From an archaeon (GTDB lineage Archaea > Asgardarchaeota > Hermodarchaeia > Hermodarchaeales > Hermodarchaeaceae), in contig JABXGU010000637.1 of assembly GCA_016550415.1 (NCBI GenBank), positions 1 to 11,173 of the forward strand: DNA of 11,173 nucleotides, in the 5' to 3' direction. The first letter of the stretch is position 1. Every line of letters begins with the position of its first letter. The notes below the pieces were generated by a model, which saw only the letters and a program-made list of their open reading frames with translations, made no database searches and was not told the DNA's origin. Shown here in pieces: positions 1 through 7,992 of the stretch. Made by a program: the position numbers and the translations under genes.

Positions 1-69
1 ATACTAGAGATGAATTGGTAGAGTAGAAATCAAGAAATTATGTCAAACATTTGAGAGTGAATGTATATC

Positions 70-1350
70 TCAGATTTTTGATTCTGTATCTGATAATTCC
101 TCTTTCTTTATCTCTTTAACCCCAATCATGAAAAGAAATGCTCCAAAGACAACAATGCCGGTTGATAAAAAGAACAAATCACTGATTGCCATGACTGCTG
201 ATGTTGAAGGCAAAAATCCTTCTGTAAGATAGAATGTTTCTCTTGATGCAGCAAATACTCCGCCTACAAATGTTGGTGACCCACCAAAGGACAGAGTCCA
301 CACAGCATTATATATTCCGAAAAGTTGTCCACGTGTCTCCATTGGAATTAGGTCAGCGGCCATAGCGTAACCAACGGTTAGATAGACTTGGCGAGGGATG
401 CCTCCCAGTGTTGCAACAAGCATCATTGCAGGAAGATTGGCTGCAAATGGGTAAAGAGCTGTGGAAACAGCTTGAATCAGAAATGCCTCATACAGTACAA
501 ACTTTCGACCTAGACTATCACCCAAATATCCAGCTATAGGAGCAGCTACAAGCCCGATTCCTGCATTCAGATTCATAACCAGGGAAATTTCAATGGAGGT
601 CAAGTTGAGACTTTCCCTCAAAAATACAGTGAATAAGGAATTGTAACAAGTCCAGCCAACTGTGATTATTGCCCAGCAAGCTAGGAAAATAAAGAAACGT
701 GCATTATGACTGAACACCAATTTGGCAGATACACCCTTTGACCTTTTCGAAGTTCTTTGTTCTTCTATTTCCGGTTCAATTTTAGATTCTGGGACAAGAG
801 CAACAAGAGTAATTGCACTTACAAACATAATGCACGCAGCAATGGGGAAGGCAAAATGAAAACCTGCACTTGGTGCAGGATAATCATAGAGAAAACCGAT
901 TAGGGTTAAACCTAACAAACGCCCGATAACGCCAAGGGAATTAATTCGTCCCATTAGTGTTGATCTTTCATGAATCTTTGTCAAATCAGCGAATAACGCA
1001 GCCCATCCCGTATTGGACATTGACCAGACGGCTTCGATTATTGTTAATCCAAATATGATAGTCCATGTTGATATTGACGTCCACAGCAGGAGGTACCCAA
1101 TGCCTGCCGAGGTTTCTCCTATTACCATCAGGAGACGGCGCCGCTTTATTCGATCACTGATGCGTCCCCAGACAAAGGCTTGCATAGTGCTATTGACAAA
1201 CATTGGTAAGGTGATAACTAACCCGACCTCGATGAAGTTGGCACCAAGATTCTCTACTAGAAAGAGAGTGAGGAACGTGTAGAAGATTGCTCGGCGACCA
1301 TTCACCATGAACTGAAATGAAGCAAGTCCGATTTGCACTTTGGTCCGCAA
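70..1350 (-). CDS. MFS-family permease, 12 predicted membrane helices
   Basis: A 426-aa integral membrane transporter of the major facilitator superfamily, acting in the cytoplasmic membrane; the substrate cannot be read from the sequence. The MFS signature between helices 2 and 3 is present (GRISDRIKRRR, residues 62-72) and its pseudo-repeat appears in the second half (GYLGDSLGRK, 274-283). A charged central loop (about 187-210, E/K/R-rich) separates the two six-helix halves, and DLIPMETRGQLFGIYN (about 333-348) is a typical MFS loop-helix segment. Length is normal for the family. The start is TTG: an in-frame TGA lies at 1366-1368, no ATG or GTG lies between it and the TTG, and GGAG at 1359-1362 is 8 nt upstream. 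The next Met (residue 15) would cut into helix 1. It follows the dehydrogenase gene on the same strand after a 173-nt gap, so co-transcription is possible but not shown. Multidrug or metabolite efflux is a guess only. Confidence 0.9.
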   Translation of the reverse strand: MRTKVQIGLASFQFMVNGRRAIFYTFLTLFLVENLGANFIEVGLVITLPMFVNSTMQAFVWGRISDRIKRRRLLMVIGETSAGIGYLLLWTSISTWTIIFGLTIIEAVWSMSNTGWAALFADLTKIHERSTLMGRINSLGVIGRLLGLTLIGFLYDYPAPSAGFHFAFPIAACIMFVSAITLVALVPESKIEPEIEEQRTSKRSKGVSAKLVFSHNARFFIFLACWAIITVGWTCYNSLFTVFLRESLNLTSIEISLVMNLNAGIGLVAAPIAGYLGDSLGRKFVLYEAFLIQAVSTALYPFAANLPAMMLVATLGGIPRQVYLTVGYAMAADLIPMETRGQLFGIYNAVWTLSFGGSPTFVGGVFAASRETFYLTEGFLPSTSAVMAISDLFFLSTGIVVFGAFLFMIGVKEIKKEELSDTESKI

Positions 1351-1358
1351 AAGAGCAT

Positions 1359-1362
1359 CTCC
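1359..1362 (-). promoter_or_regulatory. Shine-Dalgarno GGAG deciding the TTG start of the MFS gene
   Basis: GGAG on the minus strand, 8 nt upstream of the TTG at 1350. Together with the in-frame stop at 1366-1368 it supports TTG as the real initiation codon. Confidence 0.6.
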
Positions 1363-1446
1363 GGATCAACTTAACAACTGTTCAATGGTATTATTGACGA
1401 GTCCTATATCATTCACTATTGTAGTTGTCCCTAGTCTCTTATGAAT

Positions 1447-1464
1447 TCGAAGGCACCACTTCGA
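1447..1464. repeat. Short inverted repeat between dehydrogenase and MFS genes
   Basis: TCGAAG and CTTCGA form a perfect 6-bp stem around a 6-nt loop. It lies about 60 nt downstream of the dehydrogenase stop and about 100 nt upstream of the MFS start. No T-tract follows on the minus strand, so it does not look like a classic terminator; it could be an operator or chance. The rest of this 173-nt gap (1351-1523) holds only a weak TATA-like GATATAG on the minus strand (1404-1410), placed plausibly for MFS transcription. Confidence 0.25.
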
Positions 1465-1523
1465 TAGTAAGACGCAATACTAGATTGAAAATTGATTCTT
1501 GCTAGAGTAAGAAATTGCTAGTC

Positions 1524-2720
1524 TTAGTATTTGAAGAAGCCCTGTTTGGTCTTACGCCCGATATGTCCTTCCTTCACCATCTTTAGAAGAAAGGGATGGG
1601 GCGAATAGAACTTGTCATATTTAGAAGCAATTTGCTTTAGTTTTTCAACTACAGCATCAATACCCAATGAATCAGCTACCTCCAACATGCCCAGTGGCAA
1701 GTTGAAGCCCAGTTTCAGCGTCTTATCAATGTCAGCAGGTGTTGCGACATTATCATCAACTAATTCAGCTGCTCTATTAATTGCGACACAGACAATCATT
1801 TGCCCATCAAATTTGCCTGCTAGTTCCTGAGACCATGACGAGGGTACCTGCCATTGCTTCGTTGGATATTCATAGAAGCCTTTACCTGTCTTGACACCAA
1901 GATCACCGCGTTTTACTCGTTCTTCAATGCATTTCGCTACTTTCATTCCCTTGATTCGACTAGCCATGAATTTGAGTACATTATAGGCGACATCGATTCC
2001 AACAAAGTCGAGTAATCCAAGAACACCCATACGATTGCCTAAGTTGAAATGAGTTGCAGAGTCGATTTCCTCAATCTTGAATTTACCTGTATCCACGAGT
2101 TGACCCACAAAATTCAGTGGGAACATCATCACACCATTTGCTATAAAGCCAGGCACATCTTTATTGCACATAACCGGTTCTTTTCCAATCTTCCGTGTCA
2201 GGTCAAAGATTAACTTGGCAACAGCATCTGTTGTTTTTTCGCCTTTGATGATTTCAACTATATTCATCAGTTGAACTGGCGAGAAAAAGTGCATACCTAC
2301 AACCATTTCAGGTCGTCTGGTGACTTCAGCAATTTCTGTGATTGGAAGTGAACTAGTGTTTGTAGCAAGAATCGTCCCTTTAGATGTCTCCTTATCGAGA
2401 CCAGCAAAGACCTTATGTTTCAATTCAAGCGTTTCAGGAACAGCTTCAACCACAAGGTCAACATCTTTTACACCCTTAGCACGGTCAGTTTCAGTTTTGA
2501 TGCGTTGAAGGGTTTCATCATGAACACTTTGAGTAATCCGACCTTTTTCAAGGAGCTTGCCAAGGCTCCACTTGATTTTACCAAGACCGGCTTGAACAAA
2601 TTCCTCCTTTATGTCAATAAGTGTAACATGATAACCTGCTTGAGCGAAAGATTGGGCAATTCCATGGCCCATCAATCCAGCGCCTATCACTGCGACATCC
2701 TTTACATCTTCAACATTCAA
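1524..2720 (-). CDS. 3-hydroxyacyl-CoA dehydrogenase with doubled C-terminal domain, no hydratase part
   Basis: A cytosolic NAD-dependent enzyme, 398 aa, that interconverts 3-hydroxyacyl-CoA and 3-oxoacyl-CoA, as in fatty-acid beta-oxidation or butyrate-type pathways. The N-terminal Rossmann fold (about 7-185) carries GAGLMG (13-18) and Asp36 at the end of strand 2, which favours NAD over NADP. By alignment to the family from memory, the catalytic set is Ser123, His144 (HFFSP), Glu156 and Asn195; the Ser-His and His-Glu spacings of 21 and 12 match the well-studied mammalian enzyme. The first C-terminal helical domain covers about 187-285 and ends GKGFYEYP. A second copy covers about 305-398 and ends KQGFFKY. 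Archaeal homologues often carry an enoyl-CoA hydratase fused behind this double domain; here the protein stops before it. TTG start: in-frame TGA at 2727-2729, and GGTGA at 2727-2731 sits 6 nt upstream. The next in-frame GTG (residue 11) would destroy the first beta strand. Confidence 0.93.
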   Translation of the reverse strand: MNVEDVKDVAVIGAGLMGHGIAQSFAQAGYHVTLIDIKEEFVQAGLGKIKWSLGKLLEKGRITQSVHDETLQRIKTETDRAKGVKDVDLVVEAVPETLELKHKVFAGLDKETSKGTILATNTSSLPITEIAEVTRRPEMVVGMHFFSPVQLMNIVEIIKGEKTTDAVAKLIFDLTRKIGKEPVMCNKDVPGFIANGVMMFPLNFVGQLVDTGKFKIEEIDSATHFNLGNRMGVLGLLDFVGIDVAYNVLKFMASRIKGMKVAKCIEERVKRGDLGVKTGKGFYEYPTKQWQVPSSWSQELAGKFDGQMIVCVAINRAAELVDDNVATPADIDKTLKLGFNLPLGMLEVADSLGIDAVVEKLKQIASKYDKFYSPHPFLLKMVKEGHIGRKTKQGFFKY

Positions 2721-2726
2721 CTTCGT

Positions 2727-2731
2727 TCACC
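2727..2731 (-). promoter_or_regulatory. Shine-Dalgarno GGTGA deciding the TTG start of the dehydrogenase
   Basis: GGTGA lies 6 nt upstream of the TTG at 2720. It overlaps an in-frame TGA, so no longer reading of the frame is possible. Confidence 0.6.
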
Positions 2732-2786
2732 ATATCTATGCAGAGAATTTGATTCTTAATGTACCCTTAGAGTATATTGGTTGAGC

Positions 2787-2792
2787 TTTAAA
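2787..2792 (-). promoter_or_regulatory. Possible TATA element for the dehydrogenase gene
   Basis: TTTAAA on the minus strand, about 70 nt upstream of the TTG start, in an AT-rich stretch. By archaeal spacing rules it would give a transcript start near 2764 and a 5' leader of about 40 nt. A second AT-rich candidate (ATATA near 2772-2777) is equally possible. Weak evidence. Confidence 0.25.
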
Positions 2793-2838
2793 CATTCACG
2801 TTTCATATTGACCAATACATGAAAATCTTACTTCAATA

Positions 2839-2854
2839 TGGCAATTTATTGCCA
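2839..2854. repeat. 16-bp perfect palindrome TGGCAATTTATTGCCA
   Basis: Seven-bp arms (TGGCAAT / ATTGCCA) around a 2-nt centre, lying 44 nt past the stop of the giant gene and about 119 nt before the dehydrogenase start. The arms meet almost without a loop, which fits a protein-binding site better than an RNA hairpin. A weak T-rich run follows on the minus strand, so a terminator role for the giant gene is an alternative. Confidence 0.4.
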
Positions 2855-2897
2855 ATTATTCAAGTTCTATTAGTTCCTCAGTATGTGCTGTTTAGAA

Positions 2898-5800
2898 TCA
2901 AGGTATCCCAAAGAGATGTCTAAGAGGACTGAAGAAGAAAATTAGAAGAAATATGAATACTAGGAGGAATCCATAAACTATCTTTACTTTATGATGTTCC
3001 CAGAAGCCAGCGTGTAGTCTATGGAGATGTTCAGTTCCTTGACGGTAACGCGCGAACATCCACGGAAGCTGATCAGCAAACTCACCGATTTTATGACTTG
3101 TTCCAAAGAATGGCATAATTGATTGGTGTACCTGTGCCCCGTCCTTTACTGTGAGTGGTTCGGGCGTGTTCCAGTTAAACAGAAAATCGATTATTGGGTT
3201 TATTCCTCGGATTTTGGCACTTGTTTCGTACCATAATTCTCTCCAGTGGTAGTCACTTGTTATCCATTCAATGTTGCCGGTGCGTGCGTTTACCCAGATG
3301 TCTGCTCTTTCCCAATCTGCATGTGGCAGTGGTAGGGTGAATTCAAGGCGCCAGTGCCACACCACTCTAAAGACCCAGTATGTGTCTGCTTCGAGCCAGC
3401 TGTTAATTCCTGCAGAAAGATTCTCTTGTGGGAGTTGATCTTTTAGTTCATCAGGGATTGTAAGCCATTCTTTTCCGTTCCAGTAAGTAGGTTCAGGGAA
3501 ATGTATCCATTGGTCTTTACCTCGAACCATTCCTTTGTAATAGGGATTGAGTTCTCGGCGAGTACTGTAAAGGTAGAGGCTGCTTGTATGGATTCGTGGG
3601 GGTCGTCCAAAGTGTTTGGCAAAGAAGTTGAAACGACGACTGAAACTAATGTGTGGGCGTGTCCAGAGTTCGATTTGACGAGGATTGACAACATTTCGAA
3701 TCACGATACGTTCTTTTTCGCTACTGGGAGGTTCTATGATAAGGTCACATCGATCTTCTCCACAGGGTGTAATGGCAACTTCATGGGGAATGAGGTCTTC
3801 GCCAATACCTCGCACATATTTTGATTTGCCTCCAGTACGATCAATGGAATGCATTTCATATTGATTATCTGTGGGGCTTCCACGCCAGTCCATTCGATAA
3901 AGACCATGTTCGAAGCGGTTGCTCCAATAGTCGCGGAAAAGATGAGCACGTAATGGTTTGTATACGACTGGTCCATCATGTTTGTCACGTGCCCAGCTTA
4001 TTCGGATAAGATCAATGAATCCAAGGCGTTGGGATAGCCTAAACCCATTGACCTTTAGTGACACCTTTTTACTAATTTCGAGGGGTCCTAGGACGCGACG
4101 GAGTTCACTTTCTAGCTGTTTATGAATTTGTTTGGGCTCGGCTTCACGATAAAGATTAGCTGATAATCGTCTGATTCCTAAGAGAGTAGAACTTGCTGCT
4201 TTGAAGTTATAGAGAGCCTCAACCCATTCCCCATGATTTTCATCGTATTTTATGAAATAGTCTGTGACTAGTAGACGTGGTTCCCATGTTTTGGGGTCTA
4301 GAAAAATGTCTATTCTGTGATTGGTCCAGCCCTGTCGATATGCAGCACCTAGTGCGGGTTCATGTTCACTCGGTTCAAAGCAGCACCAAAGTCGATAGAT
4401 GAAATATTCTCCATCGAGTTGCGAATCGCCGATGAAGACTGTTCCATAGAATAGTTCTTGGAAGTTGACACCATTGCGAAGACGAGGAACCGCTAGCTCT
4501 TCTGCGGACATGTTTCGTGGTGGCAATTTGACCTTGAGGAATTCGTATTCTCCGCCTACGGGACCGGGAACTGGTACTTCAAGCATGATTTCATTTTCAA
4601 CTTGAAAGGAGGGACCAGGATGTCGGCTTCGCTTCCCCCGATATCTCAGAGTGAATCGTGAAGGAACATGTTTTAGATACTTTGAGAGTTCCACAGCCAT
4701 AGAACCCATTGCTATTGTTGGAGAAAGTGTTTCAGGAGTTACATAGTCCTTTGATTCAAATTCAGGTGCAAAACGGGGCACGTATCGTGGCAAATGGGCA
4801 CCAGTATCATATGTTATACTGAAGGTTTCTTCCCATGTATTCTCAATGTCAGTAGCCCAGTTAGTTTCAGCCTGCAATATTTTAGTGCGACTTGCAATTT
4901 TGAAGTAAATAGTTTGTGTGGCGATTGGTTCAAGGGAATTTTCTTCATAGATGCCGAAGGTGACTGGAAATACATAGCCGGGGAGTATATTGCCTTCTCG
5001 TGCAGACTTTGTGAAAACAATGAAGAAAGCAGGTACTGTCAGTTCGTCAGTTGAAGAAACAAAGTAGGACTCGCTATCTGGTTTATCCGTTGCGCCAGCT
5101 AGAAATCCGATTGGAACTCCACGATTGTCGCCTGACCACATTACCCCAAGCCATGATTGTTCGCCTTCACTCTTTAACTGAAATTCTTCTATTTGGTCAG
5201 TTGAAGGCTGCAACTTTTGTTCTTTTTGAACTTGGGATTCTGACAATTGTGTTGAAAGGGGACGGGGTGGACCAAAGGCATCAGCAGGTTTCATGTATTC
5301 TGGGAAGTCGCTAAGATCAAAGGCAATGTCATCTGACCCAACATAGAAATGTTTCAATGTTGTTTTTGATGGATCACGCGATGCTGACCATGGCTTGGAT
5401 ATACTGGGAGATAAATGTGGGAGTACACCCATAGGGCGTATTGTTAGGTTTGATTTTGTTTCTTCAGAGATGTTGAGAATTGCTAGTTTGACTGGTGTCT
5501 CTGTTTCAAAGTATACAGTAGTTTCTGTTTCAAAGTTTGGAAATACGCCTACGGCAAATTCGCTACCTAAAAAGGATTTTAATTCATCTCTTAGTTGGCC
5601 AAGCATTCCAAGTAGTTCATTAGTTAGTTCTTCAGATTGTGAATAAAAGATGGCTTCGCGAGCATATTCAACGGTACGAAGGAATACATTCATTGACCAA
5701 TTTTGCATGCCCACGTGAGCCTGAAGGAATTTGATGGTTCTGAGTATTTCCTTTGCTGTTTCGCTTCCCTCATATCTGACTTTGTATAATCCAACTAATT

Positions 5801-7766
5801 CATCGCATACTTCAAGGACTTCCATCAATCGTGCCTGTGTGGGTCGAGCACCATCCACTCTATCAAGACCAATTGTGGCAACAAGATGTTGGCTCCACGT
5901 TTCAAGGCAAGTTATGGCATCTCTATACCGACCAAGAAATTCATACAAGTTTTTAGCAAGGATAAGTTGCTGCTTGCCCTGCTCCACATTCCCTTCTTGT
6001 ATATGAGCTATACCAGCGAACCAATGGCACTGGGCAGCTCGTCGCCTAAGATATTCTGAATCGCGGATTTTTATCCAACTAGTTGAGTTCTCTGATTCCA
6101 CATCATTACTGGTTCCACGTTGAAGACGGAATGCTTGTGAATATAGTTCAGCAGCTGTAACAAAATCTGCTGATGGAGAAAAAACCCAAAAGGGTAACTC
6201 ATCTCCTCCCTCCTCTTCTGTTGGATGCGCAAGACATTGCTCGGGGGGCACAGTCCGAGATAATAATGATTGCAGTGTACTCATGTTTTGTCTGAGTTGT
6301 CCCTGGCATTGTTTAGCTAGTGCCGCTATCCAGGAGATGTTAAGACTCTTGAATAGATTGTAAAAGTCAGAAAATTTGACTTCTGCCTCCATCACTATTT
6401 GGAATAATTCTCCATCCTCTTCAATTCCAAGAAGAGTATAAACTGCCTGACGGAGCTCCTCCTTTGACCCAGGATCTAGGATTTCACCAAATACCCCAAC
6501 TTTATAGATATCAGTAATAAGTTTCAGACCGATTACTTCTATTCCGATACTGGCGCCTTCACTAAGCCAGCGAAAAATAGTGGCTACTTCATTCATATCT
6601 TGGTATTTTTGTATGAGAGCCCAGGCTAGAGTTTCCTTAATCTTTTCAGAAAATTGATGTAATGTATTCATTGCCTTGTAGCTGTCTTCAATCAGATGCA
6701 TTAGCGCAAGTATTCCTCGCATTGCATGTTCTGGTACCGAGGCGATTGCAACTTGATGGTTGCCCAAACGCTCAAGGAGCTTCAATATTTCATTGGCTGC
6801 TTTCTGCTGCAACTCCATGCTCTTCTGACAGGCTTCAGCTATTGACAATCTTGGAAGGTCATGTTTAACTCGCAATAGAGCAAACGCGCCTTCAATATAG
6901 TTGGAGACTCGTAAAGCAACAGTAGAAGGTTCATTTGACGAATACTCATTACCAGTCTGTTCAAGGTATTCAGCAAGTGCTTGAAAACGTGTAGATGGAT
7001 ATTGGTCTGAAGGATCTGATATTAGGGAGAGAGCCTTAGCTTCGCACCAGAAGAATATAGTTCCAATCGGAACATAAAGTTCTCGTTGTTCCTGACGCTG
7101 ACCAATTGCTTTCATAGCTGTTTTGCGAAAGAGTTCAGCAGCTTCGCTAAGCATCTGATGTTCTGCAGGCGAAACAGAATCTACGATTCTATTGAGAACC
7201 TGGCTTATTGCTTGACCAATCTGCAAAACTTGTTTTGGGTCGCCTATCTCTTCATAACAACGGTACACTCTGACCATTGCAGGAAGTGGTGCTAAGGGTG
7301 AGTCCTCAATTTGCTGTGCCTTGGCCACAATATTGAAGCATTTGGCTGCATGCTCCCAATTGCCAGCGACTCCATACATGGCACCTGCCACATTTAATGA
7401 TTCTAGAAATTGTAATTGAACGGTTTTTTGAGCTAGGGAAGCTTTGAGAGTACGTTCATCATCTGAAGGATAAACAAAATCGTCATGCTTTATCTGCTCA
7501 GCAACGTGTTGCTTTAGTTCCTGCCAACGACTAGCAATCGTTTCGCAATCACGTGCAATGGCGCGAGCAACCTCCTTCGCCAGCTTCCTAGGAGTTGCTG
7601 TAGATAGGACACGTTGAAGGAGTTCATTAATCTGGGAAATACAATCTTGAAATACCTGCCGCTTCTGTTTTGGTAAGTGATTTGAGATATCCACAAGAAC
7701 TTCCTGGGCTTTGACGAAATTTTCTTGGAACTCTTTCAATAAAGCAATATGATTGATAGTAGCCAT
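2898..7766 (-). CDS. Giant putative tail-anchored protein: helical (TPR-like) solenoid, Ig-like and aromatic-rich beta domains
   Basis: A 1622-aa protein I cannot assign to a named family. Numbering is from the ATG at 7766. Residues 2 to about 735 read as almost continuous amphipathic helices with TPR-like stretches, for example around 125-192 (YGVAGNWEHAAKCF) and 574-630 (AGIAHIQEGNVEQGK), suggesting an alpha-solenoid for protein binding. Two beta-rich, Ig-like segments follow (about 748-820 and 870-960), joined by a polar Q/E/S-rich linker near 838-868. Residues about 990-1550 are rich in W, Y and F and contain a duplicated domain (1077-1172 and 1419-1508). One hydrophobic helix, about 1596-1612 (IVYGFLLVFIFLLIFFF), is preceded by basic residues and followed by only ten residues. 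No N-terminal signal peptide is seen. This predicts a cytosol-facing protein held in the membrane by its C-terminus. The start is set by AGGTGA 8 nt upstream of the ATG; a TTG 13 codons earlier has no comparable site. The nearest architectural analogy, eukaryotic solenoid plus Ig-like trafficking subunits, is only an inference. Confidence 0.85.
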   Translation of the reverse strand: MATINHIALLKEFQENFVKAQEVLVDISNHLPKQKRQVFQDCISQINELLQRVLSTATPRKLAKEVARAIARDCETIASRWQELKQHVAEQIKHDDFVYPSDDERTLKASLAQKTVQLQFLESLNVAGAMYGVAGNWEHAAKCFNIVAKAQQIEDSPLAPLPAMVRVYRCYEEIGDPKQVLQIGQAISQVLNRIVDSVSPAEHQMLSEAAELFRKTAMKAIGQRQEQRELYVPIGTIFFWCEAKALSLISDPSDQYPSTRFQALAEYLEQTGNEYSSNEPSTVALRVSNYIEGAFALLRVKHDLPRLSIAEACQKSMELQQKAANEILKLLERLGNHQVAIASVPEHAMRGILALMHLIEDSYKAMNTLHQFSEKIKETLAWALIQKYQDMNEVATIFRWLSEGASIGIEVIGLKLITDIYKVGVFGEILDPGSKEELRQAVYTLLGIEEDGELFQIVMEAEVKFSDFYNLFKSLNISWIAALAKQCQGQLRQNMSTLQSLLSRTVPPEQCLAHPTEEEGGDELPFWVFSPSADFVTAAELYSQAFRLQRGTSNDVESENSTSWIKIRDSEYLRRRAAQCHWFAGIAHIQEGNVEQGKQQLILAKNLYEFLGRYRDAITCLETWSQHLVATIGLDRVDGARPTQARLMEVLEVCDELVGLYKVRYEGSETAKEILRTIKFLQAHVGMQNWSMNVFLRTVEYAREAIFYSQSEELTNELLGMLGQLRDELKSFLGSEFAVGVFPNFETETTVYFETETPVKLAILNISEETKSNLTIRPMGVLPHLSPSISKPWSASRDPSKTTLKHFYVGSDDIAFDLSDFPEYMKPADAFGPPRPLSTQLSESQVQKEQKLQPSTDQIEEFQLKSEGEQSWLGVMWSGDNRGVPIGFLAGATDKPDSESYFVSSTDELTVPAFFIVFTKSAREGNILPGYVFPVTFGIYEENSLEPIATQTIYFKIASRTKILQAETNWATDIENTWEETFSITYDTGAHLPRYVPRFAPEFESKDYVTPETLSPTIAMGSMAVELSKYLKHVPSRFTLRYRGKRSRHPGPSFQVENEIMLEVPVPGPVGGEYEFLKVKLPPRNMSAEELAVPRLRNGVNFQELFYGTVFIGDSQLDGEYFIYRLWCCFEPSEHEPALGAAYRQGWTNHRIDIFLDPKTWEPRLLVTDYFIKYDENHGEWVEALYNFKAASSTLLGIRRLSANLYREAEPKQIHKQLESELRRVLGPLEISKKVSLKVNGFRLSQRLGFIDLIRISWARDKHDGPVVYKPLRAHLFRDYWSNRFEHGLYRMDWRGSPTDNQYEMHSIDRTGGKSKYVRGIGEDLIPHEVAITPCGEDRCDLIIEPPSSEKERIVIRNVVNPRQIELWTRPHISFSRRFNFFAKHFGRPPRIHTSSLYLYSTRRELNPYYKGMVRGKDQWIHFPEPTYWNGKEWLTIPDELKDQLPQENLSAGINSWLEADTYWVFRVVWHWRLEFTLPLPHADWERADIWVNARTGNIEWITSDYHWRELWYETSAKIRGINPIIDFLFNWNTPEPLTVKDGAQVHQSIMPFFGTSHKIGEFADQLPWMFARYRQGTEHLHRLHAGFWEHHKVKIVYGFLLVFIFLLIFFFSPLRHLFGIP
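2931..2981 (-). other. Single C-terminal transmembrane helix of the giant protein
   Basis: Encodes about 17 consecutive hydrophobic residues (from IVYGFLL to IFFF), with KVK and several histidines on the N-terminal side and a ten-residue tail SPLRHLFGIP. By the positive-inside rule the N-terminal bulk should be cytosolic. This is the only convincing membrane segment in the protein. Confidence 0.8.
3243..3512 (-). repeat. Protein-level repeat, copy 2 (residues 1419-1508 of the giant protein)
   Basis: Contains YWVFR (1463-1467) followed after 20 residues by RADIWVNARTGNIEWITSDY (1487-1506). This matches copy 1 at the same motif spacing, showing an internal duplication. The DIWVNARTG hairpin resembles the end of PepSY-type beta domains; that link is a guess. 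Confidence 0.6.
4251..4538 (-). repeat. Protein-level repeat, copy 1 (residues 1077-1172 of the giant protein)
   Basis: Contains YFIYR (1121-1125) and RIDIFLDPKTWEPRLLVTDY (1151-1170). The last 20 residues align to copy 2 without gaps, with R, D, I, T, D and Y identical and several conservative matches (F/W, L/V, D/N, K/R). The YFIYR-to-RIDI loop is 6 residues longer than in copy 2. Confidence 0.6.
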
Positions 7767-7774
7767 TGATGGAA

Positions 7775-7780
7775 TCACCT
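7775..7780 (-). promoter_or_regulatory. Shine-Dalgarno AGGTGA fixing the start of the giant gene
   Basis: AGGTGA, part of AAAGGTGAT, lies 8 nt upstream of the ATG at 7766. The longer reading from TTG at 7805 has no such site at a useful distance, so 7766 is preferred. Confidence 0.7.
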
Positions 7781-7932
7781 TTGCCAAATCAGCGCAAATT
7801 ATCAAGCAACCTAATGACTTTGGTAATATTGGCGCCTCATAATCCTTAATGCAGAACAGCGCTTTACCTAAAAAAATCTACTTCAAAAAAATAATGGTGA
7901 GTCTGAAAAGGCAATATTCAAACTCACCAAGA

Positions 7933-7973
7933 GAAAAAACATCTAAACCAAGAGGCTAGAGGATTTCCCTCTA
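7933..7973 (-). terminator. Possible terminator after the 215-aa gene
   Basis: On the minus strand, 20 nt past the stop, TAGAGG and CCTCTA form a 6-bp stem with a 5-nt loop (7957-7973), followed by a run of six T (7933-7938). Two further T-runs (7885-7891, 7870-7876) follow. Oligo-T tracts alone can terminate archaeal transcription, so the T-runs may matter more than the hairpin. The rest of 7767-7992 shows no further gene. Confidence 0.4.
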
Positions 7974-7992
7974 CCATAATTAGAGATAGATG

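Noticed and set aside
1..69. Left edge downstream of the MFS gene
   Set aside because: I see no gene, hairpin or clear T-tract there.
1013..1282. Plus-strand 89-codon frame antisense to the MFS gene
   Set aside because: It lies fully inside the well-supported permease gene and its product shows no recognisable feature.
2415..2759. Plus-strand 114-codon frame antisense to the dehydrogenase
   Set aside because: It is the shadow of the Rossmann domain coding strand and has no family resemblance.
3501..6868. Several plus-strand and off-frame open frames of 60-107 codons inside the giant gene
   Set aside because: They overlap a continuous 1622-codon frame with clear protein character, have low-complexity or random-looking products, and show no domain or start-site support.
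7803..7805. TTG as start of the giant gene
   Set aside because: No good Shine-Dalgarno precedes it, while the ATG at 7766 has AGGTGA at 8 nt.
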